From assembly GCF_003339865.1 (NCBI RefSeq), contig NZ_QPKV01000003.1, positions 1-64,000 on the forward strand: 64,000 nucleotides of DNA, given 5' to 3'. The stretch comes from Pedobacter chinensis. GTDB lineage: Bacteria > Bacteroidota > Bacteroidia > Sphingobacteriales > Sphingobacteriaceae. A program made the position numbers and the translations under genes. The first letter of the stretch is position 1; every line of letters starts with the position of its first letter. The notes below the pieces were generated by a model. It searched no databases, was not told the DNA's origin, and saw only the letters and a program-made list of their open reading frames with translations. Shown one piece after another: positions 18,028-26,096 of the stretch.

Positions 18028-19179
18028 CTATTTAGTCACTAAAATCCTCCTCCCTTCAATTTTAAAGTGTACCTGTCCAGTTGCTCCTATCATTTTCAAT
18101 ACGGCTGATATCTTGTTGTTCCGGGAGATCCAGCCCCCTGGACTTATATTTTTAGGTAGATCATCCGCATAGATAATCTCTACGTCATACCACCTGGCAA
18201 TCTTGCGCATTGCAGACTTAAAGTCATCTCCATTGAATACAAAGTCATCGTCCTTCCAGTCGGTGATGTTTTCAGTATTAACTTCCATCACTGAGATTTT
18301 ATCACCCTGAGTAACCGCCTGTTGTCCGGGCTTAATAACTTGTTCAACTTTTTTTGAATTCACTTTTACAGAGCCTTCAATCAAAGTCGTTTTTATATTC
18401 TTCTCATCTTCGTATGCGTTAATATTGAAGTGCGTACCCAAAACCTCCACTTCCTGTTCATCCATTTTTACCACAAACGGATGGGACTTATCCTTAAAAA
18501 TTTCAAAATAACCCTCACCGCGTAACCTGACCACCCGCTTTCCGCGCTCAATTAAAGAAGCGGCATAGGTCAGGCTTGAAGCGGCATTTAAATATACTAT
18601 AGAGCCGTCCGGTAAACGCACCTGATATGTTTCCCCTTTGGCGGTTGATAAAATATTGACTTTATCCGGATCAGCATCCGAACCTTTGATTTCATAAACG
18701 AGTCTACCATCGGCAGATTTGCTAATCGAGACACCAGCTTCATTCGCCAGTTCTCCCTTGGTCGCATCCGATAAATGAATTGTTTTTCCGCTGGCCAAGG
18801 TCAGCGTAGCGCCAACCCTACCGGGAGCTACATCATTGGCCACAACAGTCTCTGTAGGTTGAACAGCATCTTCACGCTTTAAAAACCAGATACCAGCTGA
18901 TACAATGACCGTTGCCACCGCAGCGGCAATCGCAATGCGAGGCCATAACCTGTGAGGCTTAGCTGGTTCTTTAGTCCCAATCTCCTTTCTTATTCTTGAA
19001 AAGATAAGTTGTCTATACTGTTCCTTATTTTCGGCAACATCTGCCGGAACGTCCAGCGGCTTAGTGCTAGGTTGAATAAACCACGAATCAAACTCCAGCT
19101 GCTCAACATCGGTCAACGTTCCGTTAAGCCATTTGTTAGCCAGTTCCTGCAATCTTATTTTCTTTTCATCAGCGTTCAT
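18028..19179 (-). CDS. fecR: FecR-family anti-sigma factor
   Basis: The 383-residue protein has a cytoplasmic N-terminal segment (LQELANKWLNGTLTDVEQLEFDSWF), one membrane helix (about 84-104, IAIAAAVATVIVSAGIWFL), a periplasmic FecR domain (GETYQVRLPDGSIVYLNAASSL, VRLRGEGYFEIFKDKSHPFVV, VEVLGTHFNINAY) and a C-terminal STN-like unit (AMRKIARWYDVEIIY). It senses the occupied SusC receptor and controls the ECF sigma factor encoded 98 nt upstream. The complete sigma-FecR-SusC-SusD order is visible in the window. Confidence 0.93.
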   Translation of the reverse strand: MNADEKKIRLQELANKWLNGTLTDVEQLEFDSWFIQPSTKPLDVPADVAENKEQYRQLIFSRIRKEIGTKEPAKPHRLWPRIAIAAAVATVIVSAGIWFLKREDAVQPTETVVANDVAPGRVGATLTLASGKTIHLSDATKGELANEAGVSISKSADGRLVYEIKGSDADPDKVNILSTAKGETYQVRLPDGSIVYLNAASSLTYAASLIERGKRVVRLRGEGYFEIFKDKSHPFVVKMDEQEVEVLGTHFNINAYEDEKNIKTTLIEGSVKVNSKKVEQVIKPGQQAVTQGDKISVMEVNTENITDWKDDDFVFNGDDFKSAMRKIARWYDVEIIYADDLPKNISPGGWISRNNKISAVLKMIGATGQVHFKIEGRRILVTK

Positions 19180-19277
19180 TTCTTATCCGTTTATATAGAC
19201 AAGTACCTGCTGAATCAAATCATGACATCTCCATGGCGGAAATAAATCACAACGCGCTGATTTTCAGAAAGAAAAAA

Positions 19278-19850
19278 TTACAATAAATAAGAATTCAAAA
19301 AAGAGCGAAGGCTTACGGAAAGACTTTTCTTTGTTTTCACGAGGCTGTCGTTTACCGCGCGCTCAGAGATATCCAACTGTCCGGCAATTTCCTTGTGACT
19401 CAATCCATCTTCCCTGCTCAGTCGGAAAATAATTGCTGATTTTTCGGGAAGTTCACAGATCAATTTTTCAAGTCGCTGTTTAAGCTCATCAAATTCCAGG
19501 TACTGCTGGGTTGAGTTATCTAGAATATCAAAGGAAGAAAGACTTTTCTCTTCATTAAGCCGTTGGGTTCTCTGCTTTTCGAATAAACGGATCACACGGT
19601 ATTTTATAGAGACAACAAGATAATGAGCAATTTCAGAAGTAATTTGTAGTTCAGATCTCCGGTTCCATAACGAAACAAAGACATCTTGAACGATATTTTC
19701 CGCATCGACGCGATCTCCGGTCTTTTGATTGGCAAAATAGAGCAACCGGTCCCAATAGCGATTATATAGGTTTTCAAACGCATACTCGTCCCCAACCTTT
19801 ATCAAGTCAATAAGTTCATGGTCGCTATGTCCGCTGTAATCCCTCATCAA
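19278..19850 (-). CDS. ECF RNA polymerase sigma factor
   Basis: The 190-residue protein has sigma region 2 (AFENLYNRYWDRLLYFANQKTGD, AENIVQDVFVSLW) and region 4 (LPEKSAIIFRLSREDGLSHKEIAGQLDISERAVNDSLVKT). This is the Bacteroidota FecI-like class. It should drive transcription of the downstream susCD operon when FecR releases or activates it. It is the first gene of the train fecI-like/fecR/susC/susD/thioredoxin/S9/DUF4397/GDPD. Start could be 19850 or 19847. Confidence 0.93.
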   Translation of the reverse strand: MMRDYSGHSDHELIDLIKVGDEYAFENLYNRYWDRLLYFANQKTGDRVDAENIVQDVFVSLWNRRSELQITSEIAHYLVVSIKYRVIRLFEKQRTQRLNEEKSLSSFDILDNSTQQYLEFDELKQRLEKLICELPEKSAIIFRLSREDGLSHKEIAGQLDISERAVNDSLVKTKKSLSVSLRSFLNSYLL

Positions 19851-20056
19851 AAGCTAGTTAGAAGAAAATCCCTCGTCTAAATTTACGAATTTTTCCAGAC
19901 AAAACTGTGTATTATTTTTCTCAAATCCAATGCAGGCTGTGTTAAGCTTAGTGACACAGCGGTTGAAATGGTCAATTCGCAATGACTGAATCTTGCTGAA
20001 TCTTTCCCTGAAGGTCGATTTTAGACCTATCGTTTTTATATAAAAAATGTTTGATT

Positions 20057-20559
20057 TCAAGCTATAACCGGGTTATCAGCGATAGGCAGTTTTGCAAATT
20101 TTTGAACTTCTATACTCGGAAAACCAAAATCTTCAACCACGTTACCTAAAATTAAATAACATCCCGCTCCGAGGAATGGATAATTTGGGGTACTGTTCGG
20201 GAAGTGGGTCGTATCAAAGAAATCTCCGTCTGCATCCAGGAAAGTCCCAAACCACATTTTCTTATTGTTCTTGGTATGCACGGTTTCTCACACACATAAA
20301 GGCCGACCATTTTCACGGTCTGGCCTATATAATCTGTTAAGTTTTTGGTTCGGATTTCTCCCCGAAATTCTGTTTTCAGCAGGTCAAACATGGAAAGGCT
20401 CAACGGAAAACCTAGTAGCTCGAGTTCATGATATGCATCCTCCAACTTGGTATTGATTAGGTCTGGTAAGAAGTAGTGCTTACTTGGAACCTAGAACAGC
20501 TCCGCATGATTGCTCGGCTTTGCTTTTTGGCCTAAAAGGGTATGTACATCCCATAACAG
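20057..20559 (-). pseudogene. Remnant of DNA polymerase III alpha subunit (dnaE), C-terminal OB region
   Basis: Three pieces in two frames match the C-terminal part of DnaE: LLWDVHTLLGQK then a TAG at 20493; HYFLPDLINTKLEDAYHELELLGFPL...LLKTEFRGEI...YIGQTVKMVG; and, after a frame change near 20285, MWFGTFLDADGDFFDTTHFPN and ILGNVVEDFGFPSIEVQKFAKLP. The polymerase catalytic domain is absent. The frame change fits loss of one A in a short run. The upstream end fades at about 20559. Mobile elements of Bacteroidota sometimes carry dnaE2-type mutasome genes; this may be the stump of one left when the integrase module was acquired. Confidence 0.75.
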
Positions 20560-20655
20560 AATTAGATGCAATTATAGAAATCCGTAGAAAACGATTTGAT
20601 TAGCATCTCCGTTTTGTAAAAAGGATATTGTAAAATAGGATGATTTAAACTTTTT

Positions 20656-20949
20656 TCATGTATTTAATAGTTGAGCAATACTTCCCTGATAAGGATCATA
20701 GGATGGTATATATTGAATATACCGAAGGTGAATTAGTCTGTTAATTGCCAAATGATAGGTGCTACTCGAACAGATGTTGCTCCGGTGCATCAAATCCTTT
20801 CTTGTGATTTTAATTTGCATCGGGAAAAGCTGCTCTTTCCAGCAAAGCAATAGTGCCAAATAAAGGTTTCGATGTGAATTGCTCAAGCGGTCGTCCTTCA
20901 TCGCAATTCCAATCTGTTTAAGTAGCTTTTGGTTGGATAGCTTACTCAT
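20656..20949 (-). CDS. Small winged-helix-like protein of the integrase module
   Basis: The 97-residue basic protein (NSHRNLYLALLLCWKEQLFPMQIKITRKDLMHRS, then STYHLAINRLIHLRYIQYIPSYDPYQGS) looks like the winged-helix unit found in small replication or regulatory proteins near integrases of Bacteroidota elements. The pattern 'RKDLM..S.I.SSSTYHLAINRL' resembles a recognition helix that tests cassette or plasmid initiation, but no precise family is certain. Its ATG overlaps the stop of the preceding gene by 4 nt (ATGA), so the two are coupled. Confidence 0.45.
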   Translation of the reverse strand: MSKLSNQKLLKQIGIAMKDDRLSNSHRNLYLALLLCWKEQLFPMQIKITRKDLMHRSNICSSSTYHLAINRLIHLRYIQYIPSYDPYQGSIAQLLNT

Positions 20950-21215
20950 TGACCCATATTTTTTTCCAGTACTTTGATCACATCAATCTCACGGTAAAAA
21001 AATATTCCCCCGACTTTAGTGAATGGTAAGGACTGGCTGACCCTTAAATTCTGGAGTGTCGCAGGGGATATTCGCAGCATTTTGCGGACATCTCTACTGC
21101 GGAGCCATTGCCTAGAATCCTGTGAATTTGATTTTAATGGTGAAAGAATTTCTTTCAATAGATCTACCTTGAATTGCTCCAAGTCTTGTTTTGTTACTAA
21201 ATCGAATTGTGTCAT
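20946..21215 (-). CDS. Excisionase-like helix-turn-helix protein
   Basis: The 89-residue protein carries a MerR/HTH_17-like DNA-binding unit: QWLRSRDVRKMLRISPATLQNLRVSQSLPFTKVGGIFFYREIDVIKVL. Small proteins of this type next to tyrosine integrases in CTnDOT-like elements act as excision factors (Xis2c/Exc-like). It lies 124 nt downstream of the integrase stop and overlaps the next small gene by 4 nt. Role in excision is inferred from position and fold. Confidence 0.7.
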   Translation of the reverse strand: MTQFDLVTKQDLEQFKVDLLKEILSPLKSNSQDSRQWLRSRDVRKMLRISPATLQNLRVSQSLPFTKVGGIFFYREIDVIKVLEKNMGQ

Positions 21216-21339
21216 GCTGTATGCTTAATTCACAAAGCTGCTTTAATAAAATGTGTTCCTTTCCCCATTTTCAGAACTGGTGAACGATATTTTGCTTAAA
21301 CTAAGCAGGACTTCTGTTGTTGAAGCCCTGCGAGGAATC

Positions 21340-22554
21340 TTATTTATACTTCCGCTTAAGCTTATTCATATCCGCACTAACTTTAACATCGACAATTTTT
21401 GCATAAAGCTGTGTAGTTTTGATGTTGGTATGCCCAAGCATTTTGCTTACACTTTCAATTGGAACGCCGTTGGTAAGTGTAACCGTGGTGGCAAAAGTAT
21501 GTCTGGATAAATGAAAGGTCAGATTTTTAGTGATCCCACAGATGTCTGCGACCTCTTTTAGATAGCTGTTCATACGCTGGTTACTCATCACCGGAAAAAC
21601 CGTTTCCTCACACATCGGATGATCTTTGTACTTCTCGATCAGTGCAATAGCAGGGGCAATCAAGGGAACGTTGGTATTTGTAGCTGTTTTTTTCCGATTT
21701 GTAAAAATCCATTTTCCTCTGCCAACACCCGTTCCAATTTCAGCTCTGCGCAGCTTCGAAATATCTGCATAGGAGAGACCGGTATAACAGCAGAACAGGA
21801 ATAGATCCCTAACACGCTCTACGCGCTCGACCTTAATGACCTTATTTTCCAATTTAGTTAATTCGGCTTTGTCCAAAAACTGCCGGATGTTTGCCTTTGC
21901 TTTATTTTTGTATTGCAGGAAGGGATCTCCGGGAAGCAGCTTGGTCAATACACACTGGGTCTTGACTACACTTTTCAAGTGGGTAATATACTTCTTCGCT
22001 GAAATGGGCTGGATGCCGCCTTTTGTTTTGAGATAGTGTTCAAATTCACTGATGAAAATATAATCCAGGAGATCAATGCCGATATCCTCCTTTTTATAGT
22101 ACTTAATTATGAAATTTCGTACGTGCCCGAGAGATGTGTTGTAGGTTTTTAGCGTTTCCTTTTCATACTCAGTTCCTACAAGCTCCTCGATCCTTTTGTT
22201 GTGTCTGGTAAATAATTCAACGACCATGGGTTTCTTTTGCTCCACTCCGTTAAAGTGATCCCTTAATGTTTCTGCGGTGATTTCCTTCCTGTCTTTACTC
22301 ATTTGAGTGTGTGATTCCTCAACCTTGCGCTCTAAGGAATCAAGATAAGTATTCAATAACCTAACATTTTCACTCTTGCCGGATGCCCTGTGGAACTCAC
22401 TGCTCCAGCATTCAGGATCGCATTTTCGTCCTACCGATGTTTCCTTTGGAACTCCCGCAACGGTGATGCGTAGATAAATTGGAATTGGCCCCTTACTCCA
22501 TGTTTTTGGCTTCTTCAGATAGAATAAAACCTGATAGTTTGTTGTCATAAACAA
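21340..22554 (-). CDS. Tyrosine site-specific integrase of a Bacteroidota integrative element
   Basis: The 404-residue protein has the Arm-type N-terminus (YQVLFYLKKPKTWSKGPIPIYLRITVAG), a SAM-like core-binding domain (FEHYLKTKGGIQPISAKKYITHLKSVV) and a catalytic domain with the tyrosine recombinase residues: arginine in FCCYTGLSYADISKLRR region, the HLSRHTFATTV box, LGHTNIKTTQLYAKI with the nucleophile tyrosine. Its start is 97 nt from an inverted repeat and a 16-bp direct repeat that also occur next to tRNA-Arg at 34.2 kb, so it probably recombines at the tRNA 3' end. Confidence 0.9.
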   Translation of the reverse strand: MFMTTNYQVLFYLKKPKTWSKGPIPIYLRITVAGVPKETSVGRKCDPECWSSEFHRASGKSENVRLLNTYLDSLERKVEESHTQMSKDRKEITAETLRDHFNGVEQKKPMVVELFTRHNKRIEELVGTEYEKETLKTYNTSLGHVRNFIIKYYKKEDIGIDLLDYIFISEFEHYLKTKGGIQPISAKKYITHLKSVVKTQCVLTKLLPGDPFLQYKNKAKANIRQFLDKAELTKLENKVIKVERVERVRDLFLFCCYTGLSYADISKLRRAEIGTGVGRGKWIFTNRKKTATNTNVPLIAPAIALIEKYKDHPMCEETVFPVMSNQRMNSYLKEVADICGITKNLTFHLSRHTFATTVTLTNGVPIESVSKMLGHTNIKTTQLYAKIVDVKVSADMNKLKRKYK

Positions 22555-22650
22555 GCTTTTTTAAGTAATACAAAATTAAGCTTGCAACTAAGGCTAAATC
22601 AAGATGCGCGACACTAGAACATGTTGATATACATATCGTTATATTATTTT

Positions 22651-22685
22651 CAGTGAGTCTTTTACTAAATTTTATTGACTCACTG
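22651..22685. repeat. Inverted repeat of the left att region, 9-bp arms with 17-nt spacer
   Basis: CAGTGAGTC-17 nt-GACTCACTG. The same layout (CAGTGAGTA-17 nt-TACTCACTG) occurs at 34118-34152 near the tRNA. Identical arm length and spacer suggest integrase or excisionase arm-binding sites at both ends of an element. A further ACTCACTGA copy follows at 22690-22698. Confidence 0.6.
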
Positions 22686-22713
22686 GTTTACTCACTGATG
22701 ATATGTAATTTCG

Positions 22714-22729
22714 TGTACGTTTTGGCATC
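22714..22729 (+). repeat. 16-bp direct repeat, left copy
   Basis: TGTACGTTTTGGCATC here is identical to 34242-34257 directly before the tRNA-Arg gene. The pair brackets 11.5 kb of cargo and is a candidate att core or end repeat. Confidence 0.65.
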
Positions 22730-22740
22730 CACCAAAAATC

Positions 22741-22776
22741 AAAAAAGGCCCCAAATCTATGATTTGCGGCCTTTTG
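22741..22776. terminator. Strong hairpin with A-run and T-run, bidirectional terminator
   Basis: An AAAAGGCC/GGCCTTTT stem extended by CAAATC/GATTTG with a 3-nt loop. No gene reads directly into it, so it may insulate the element end. Confidence 0.6.
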
Positions 22777-22807
22777 AGTGTCTTTAAATGATCTGATTAT
22801 CATTCCA

Positions 22808-22824
22808 GTGGTCTCGACGGGAAC
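22808..22824 (-). repeat. Copy of a tRNA-Arg 3' end (att-like)
   Basis: GTGGTCTCGACGGGAAC matches GTGGTCCCGACGAGAAT of the tRNA-Arg 3' end at 34265-34281 with three differences, in the same orientation. Integration at tRNA 3' ends leaves such copies. The 14 bases GTCTCGACGGGAAC recur inverted at 24662-24675. Confidence 0.55.
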
Positions 22825-22967
22825 ATACACATATTGTTATTGATGGTTTTTAGATGAGCAGGAAACCGAGGTGGCAAAGACCTTAGCAAGGTCGTCTCAT
22901 ACAGAATTGACTATACAATTAAGAGTCTTGAATTAATTGTACTTTTACATAACTATGAAGTAGTAAT

Positions 22968-24020
22968 ATGAAAGATCTTACCAATTCGCTAGTTGAGCGG
23001 AAAAATATATTGAACAATAATTTAGCGCTAAAAGAAGTATATACTCAACTTGGTTTTGCAGGAATAATGTTTGAAAAGCGTTATCGATATACCAAAGTGC
23101 AAATAGCTAATTATTTTGGAGTTGATCTTAGAACAATAGAAAGAATACAGGACAGTCATCAACAAGAGTTAGTTGATAGTGGCACGGAAGTTCTGACAGG
23201 GGTTAGACTAAAACAGTTCAAGGAAATTGTGTCACAACTGACCGACATTGATGTCGGTCAGTTCGAGCAAGACGGTAATAGTGAGATAGTTGGAACAAGA
23301 GCTACAAGTCTAACTGTGTTCACATTTAGAGGTTTCTTGAATATGGGGATGCTATTAACTGGATCAGAAGCCGCAAGGGAATTAAGATCAATGCTATTAG
23401 ATATAGTTATAGATGTTTTAAATAAAAAGCTCGGGGGAACAACTAAATACATTAACCAAAGAGAAGATCAGTACTTAACGTCTGCTATTCGGGAAATTAA
23501 TTACCGGCAAACATTCACAAATGCTATTGATGAATATATAGATACTGAAAATAAGTTTAAATATTCCCAGCTGACGGATAAAATATACCTGAGTATTTTT
23601 AAAGAGAATGCCAAAGAATACAAACAGGTACTAAATCTTAGAGCGAAAGAAAGTGTAAGAGATACTATGTATTCGGAAGTTTTGGATTTAATTGCAAGTT
23701 ATGAAAATGGTTTTGCCAGCTATTTAAAGAGAGAGAGCGAGAAGCTGGCAAAAAGACTTAGATTATCCGAAGCGCATCAGCTCTTTAAAACATTTGAAGA
23801 AATTATGGCTGACGTATATGAGCCTTTAAAAGAAAAGGCTCGAAGCCTAATGGCAAGTAGAGATATGGCTTTTCGTGATGCCCTACATGAACAGTTAAAA
23901 GAGTACGTGTCCTCGGTAAGCCAAGAAGATTTTGAAAGGTTTCTGGGAGATAAAAGCAAATCACTTGAAGACCGTCTTAGTGAAAACATGGATGTTTTTA
24001 TTCGTTTAAAAGACAGATAG
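22968..24020 (+). CDS. RhuM-like DNA-binding protein, probable partner of the Fic protein
   Basis: The 350-residue protein has an N-terminal helix-turn-helix (KVQIANYFGVDLRTIERIQ) and a stretch like the RhuM/phage antirepressor group (VFTFRGFLNMGMLLTGSEAARELRSMLLDIVIDVL), then a long charged helical C-terminus. Its stop is followed after one base by the Fic/Doc gene, so the two form a module in which this protein may act as antitoxin or target-recognition partner. Base composition is AT-rich relative to the integrase. Short inverted copies of a tRNA end lie on both sides of the module. The toxin-antitoxin role is inference. Confidence 0.65.
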   Translation: MKDLTNSLVERKNILNNNLALKEVYTQLGFAGIMFEKRYRYTKVQIANYFGVDLRTIERIQDSHQQELVDSGTEVLTGVRLKQFKEIVSQLTDIDVGQFEQDGNSEIVGTRATSLTVFTFRGFLNMGMLLTGSEAARELRSMLLDIVIDVLNKKLGGTTKYINQREDQYLTSAIREINYRQTFTNAIDEYIDTENKFKYSQLTDKIYLSIFKENAKEYKQVLNLRAKESVRDTMYSEVLDLIASYENGFASYLKRESEKLAKRLRLSEAHQLFKTFEEIMADVYEPLKEKARSLMASRDMAFRDALHEQLKEYVSSVSQEDFERFLGDKSKSLEDRLSENMDVFIRLKDR

Positions 24021-24021
24021 C

Positions 24022-24498
24022 ATGGATTTACTTTATTTTGACCTCAATCATGCGGTAAAAGAACATGATTTTATAATCGAAAAAAGTGGTGGTTTGCACG
24101 GATACAAAGATCTTGGATTAATCGAAAGTGTGTTGGAACTAATGAAAAATGATTTTTATTATCCGGAGATTGAAGATAAAGCTACGCACCTTTGTTTTTC
24201 AATCATTAAGAATCACTCATTTACTGATGGAAATAAGCGATCTTCCATTGTGCTTACTAGTTATTTTCTGGAAATAAATGGATTGGGTTATTGCATAAAT
24301 AAATTCATTAGAGAAATGGAAAATTATGCAGTATACGTTGCCGCTAATTTTATATCATCAGAACTGCTTCATAAAATTGTAACATCAATCATATATGAGG
24401 ATGATCATAATGAAGAGCTAAAAATGGAAATTGCAACTGCATTATCAAATCAACTCCCAAAAAATGAACTGGCAGATTTACCTGACGACGGGCTATAA
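24022..24498 (+). CDS. Fic/Doc-family protein (death-on-curing type)
   Basis: The 158-residue protein contains the Fic motif HSFTDGNKRSS (H65, F67, D69, G70, N71, K72, R73) and the Doc-like start GGLHGYKDLGLIESVLE. Fic proteins transfer AMP or phosphate groups to target proteins; Doc phosphorylates EF-Tu. No inhibitory S/TxxxE/DG motif is obvious, consistent with an external antitoxin. Start is one base after the upstream stop. The module is probably a type II toxin-antitoxin-like system that stabilises the island. Confidence 0.85.
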   Translation: MDLLYFDLNHAVKEHDFIIEKSGGLHGYKDLGLIESVLELMKNDFYYPEIEDKATHLCFSIIKNHSFTDGNKRSSIVLTSYFLEINGLGYCINKFIREMENYAVYVAANFISSELLHKIVTSIIYEDDHNEELKMEIATALSNQLPKNELADLPDDGL

Positions 24499-25274
24499 AT
24501 TAACTAGCATTCATCGACTTAAATATTGATTATGTAACTAGTTTTCTTTACTTTTGAATAGCTTGCAGCCAGAACTAAAAAAGAAAGTGAGTAATTCGGT
24601 GAGTCACTGAATTACATACCGACAAATTATTTGAAAATCAACAAGTTATAGACGGGATTCGGTTCCCGTCGAGACTACAAAAAAGTGGAACTAAAGAGCT
24701 TAACAACAATACCTTAAGGTACATTCACACGGGCATGGGTTCAAAAAGGTATTGTTGTGATTACAGCCTCGATATCATCTGGCAGAGACCAATGTATCTG
24801 TTTCGTTTTGACAGAGGATACTTTAACAAACTACCTGCGGAGGAGCACTAATTTTGTAAAACGTCCCTCCCAGCAGCCAGAACAAAGAAAACTTTCAGCC
24901 ATAAAGAACTAAAGTAGCTGCTGAAACAATGGAATAGAATTGCTAAATGTCGAACCGCTACAAAAAAGTAATTACGTTACTTACATTTCCCTGAAAATGG
25001 CAGATTTTTTAAAACTCAAATACTAACGAGATAACGAAATAACAAGGCGATAACTATCAACTTCCTAGTGCGTTGTAAATGGCTAGAAATATGCAAAAAA
25101 CGAAACATTTCTATCTGATTTACGTAGAATCGTAGACCGAACTTAGAATGAAAATATTCAAGTACTTGATTTAACTGGTACTACGGCAAAAATTAATTAT
25201 CGATGAAAGAGCAAAAACAACCTTATTAAAATTGAGCTAATAATTACCTAAGTTTACGAAGTTAAAATAACATT
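24499..25274. other. Long non-coding stretch with att-like relics
   Basis: This 776-base stretch contains a GTAATTC-11 nt-GAATTAC inverted repeat near 24590-24616 that also includes AGTGAGT-type sequence as in the att regions, the tRNA-like relic at 24650-24677, and a 38-codon plus-strand frame at 24735-24851 (M-G-S-K-R-Y-C-C-D-Y-S) without recognised relatives. The remainder shows no gene. It looks like the scar of an earlier insertion between two cargo modules. Confidence 0.4.
24650..24677 (+). repeat. Inverted copy of a tRNA 3' end (att-like) that can fold as a T-arm
   Basis: GACGGG-8 nt-CCCGTC followed by GAGACTAC looks like the T-arm and acceptor 3' strand of a tRNA, in plus orientation. 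The 14 bases at 24662-24675 are the exact reverse complement of 22811-22824. It may equally serve as a transcription stop for the Fic module, but no T-run follows. Confidence 0.5.
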
Positions 25275-26084
25275 ATGTTAGATAAAGCAGGATTATCAAA
25301 ATTTAAATGGAAAGATATTGTAGTTGTAAAGATTAACAACGATGATGCGGTTCTGATCATCCTAATTTTCGAAACGATGGAAACCGGAAACAAATTTATT
25401 GAGGAATACTTAAGTGTTCATCCCTATGAATTTGTTGCAACCATAAATGATGAAACTCGGCGCTATTCATTCACCCTGAATTTTCTGAACTCTGAATTTG
25501 GAATACGTTATGATTCAACAATAACCCCGGAATCTTATGCGCCAATATCCTGGCTGGGAAATGGCGATCCTGCTTTCATAAGTAATGGTGTTTGGCAAAA
25601 TATTATAAATGAGAAAGGTCGACAGTATATCTACAATCCTGATATTCTCCCAATTGACGATCAGATGAAATCAATTTCACTGGAAGAGGGAATTGAGAAA
25701 GCATTTTCCAAGGCAACAAGGGTTGAGTTTTGGCCCAGTACACGTGAAGATGAACCTGAAATGGTGATTTTAGTGTTTAATAAGAGACAGGCCATAACTG
25801 CTTACAATAACCTAAATGATATCGCGTCTATAAAAACAACTTTTTTAAAGCTTATAGATGCAGGCACTATCAACATAAGTTTTATTGATGCAGTTGAAGA
25901 TTTTCACATTACGGTACCGGAATTACAATATGATAAGAAGCAATTGAAAGCTTTTAAGGAGAGCATTGGAAAAAATCATTCTTTTGCTTTCTTACTTGGC
26001 TTGGACAACCCGGGGGCAGATCGACCAATCTTATTGCAGACTACTCATGATTTCAAAATCATTACCGTTGCTGGTCACATTTGA
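25275..26084 (+). CDS. Unrecognised island protein
   Basis: The 269-residue protein is acidic and mixed alpha/beta with two similar-looking halves (an N-terminal part with ILIFETMETGNKFIEEYLS and a later part with VILVFNKRQAITAYNNLNDI). These are loosely repeated units of beta strand plus helix. No signal peptide, membrane segment or catalytic motif is seen. It precedes the HEPN-like gene by 12 nt in the same direction, so the pair may work together. I do not recognise a family and propose no function. Confidence 0.6.
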   Translation: MLDKAGLSKFKWKDIVVVKINNDDAVLIILIFETMETGNKFIEEYLSVHPYEFVATINDETRRYSFTLNFLNSEFGIRYDSTITPESYAPISWLGNGDPAFISNGVWQNIINEKGRQYIYNPDILPIDDQMKSISLEEGIEKAFSKATRVEFWPSTREDEPEMVILVFNKRQAITAYNNLNDIASIKTTFLKLIDAGTINISFIDAVEDFHITVPELQYDKKQLKAFKESIGKNHSFAFLLGLDNPGADRPILLQTTHDFKIITVAGHI

Positions 26085-26096
26085 TCAGACGAGATT

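Noticed and set aside
19854..20060. 68-codon minus-strand frame upstream of the ECF sigma gene
   Set aside because: No recognisable pattern, and it occupies the expected promoter/leader region of the sigma gene.
22651..24620. Repeated GTGAGT/ACTCAC elements as a CRISPR array
   Set aside because: Copies are few, unevenly spaced and inverted; there are no regular spacers and no cas genes.
24735..24851. 38-codon plus-strand frame in the long stretch after the Fic gene
   Set aside because: Too short and without motif; it may be a relic but cannot be supported as a gene.
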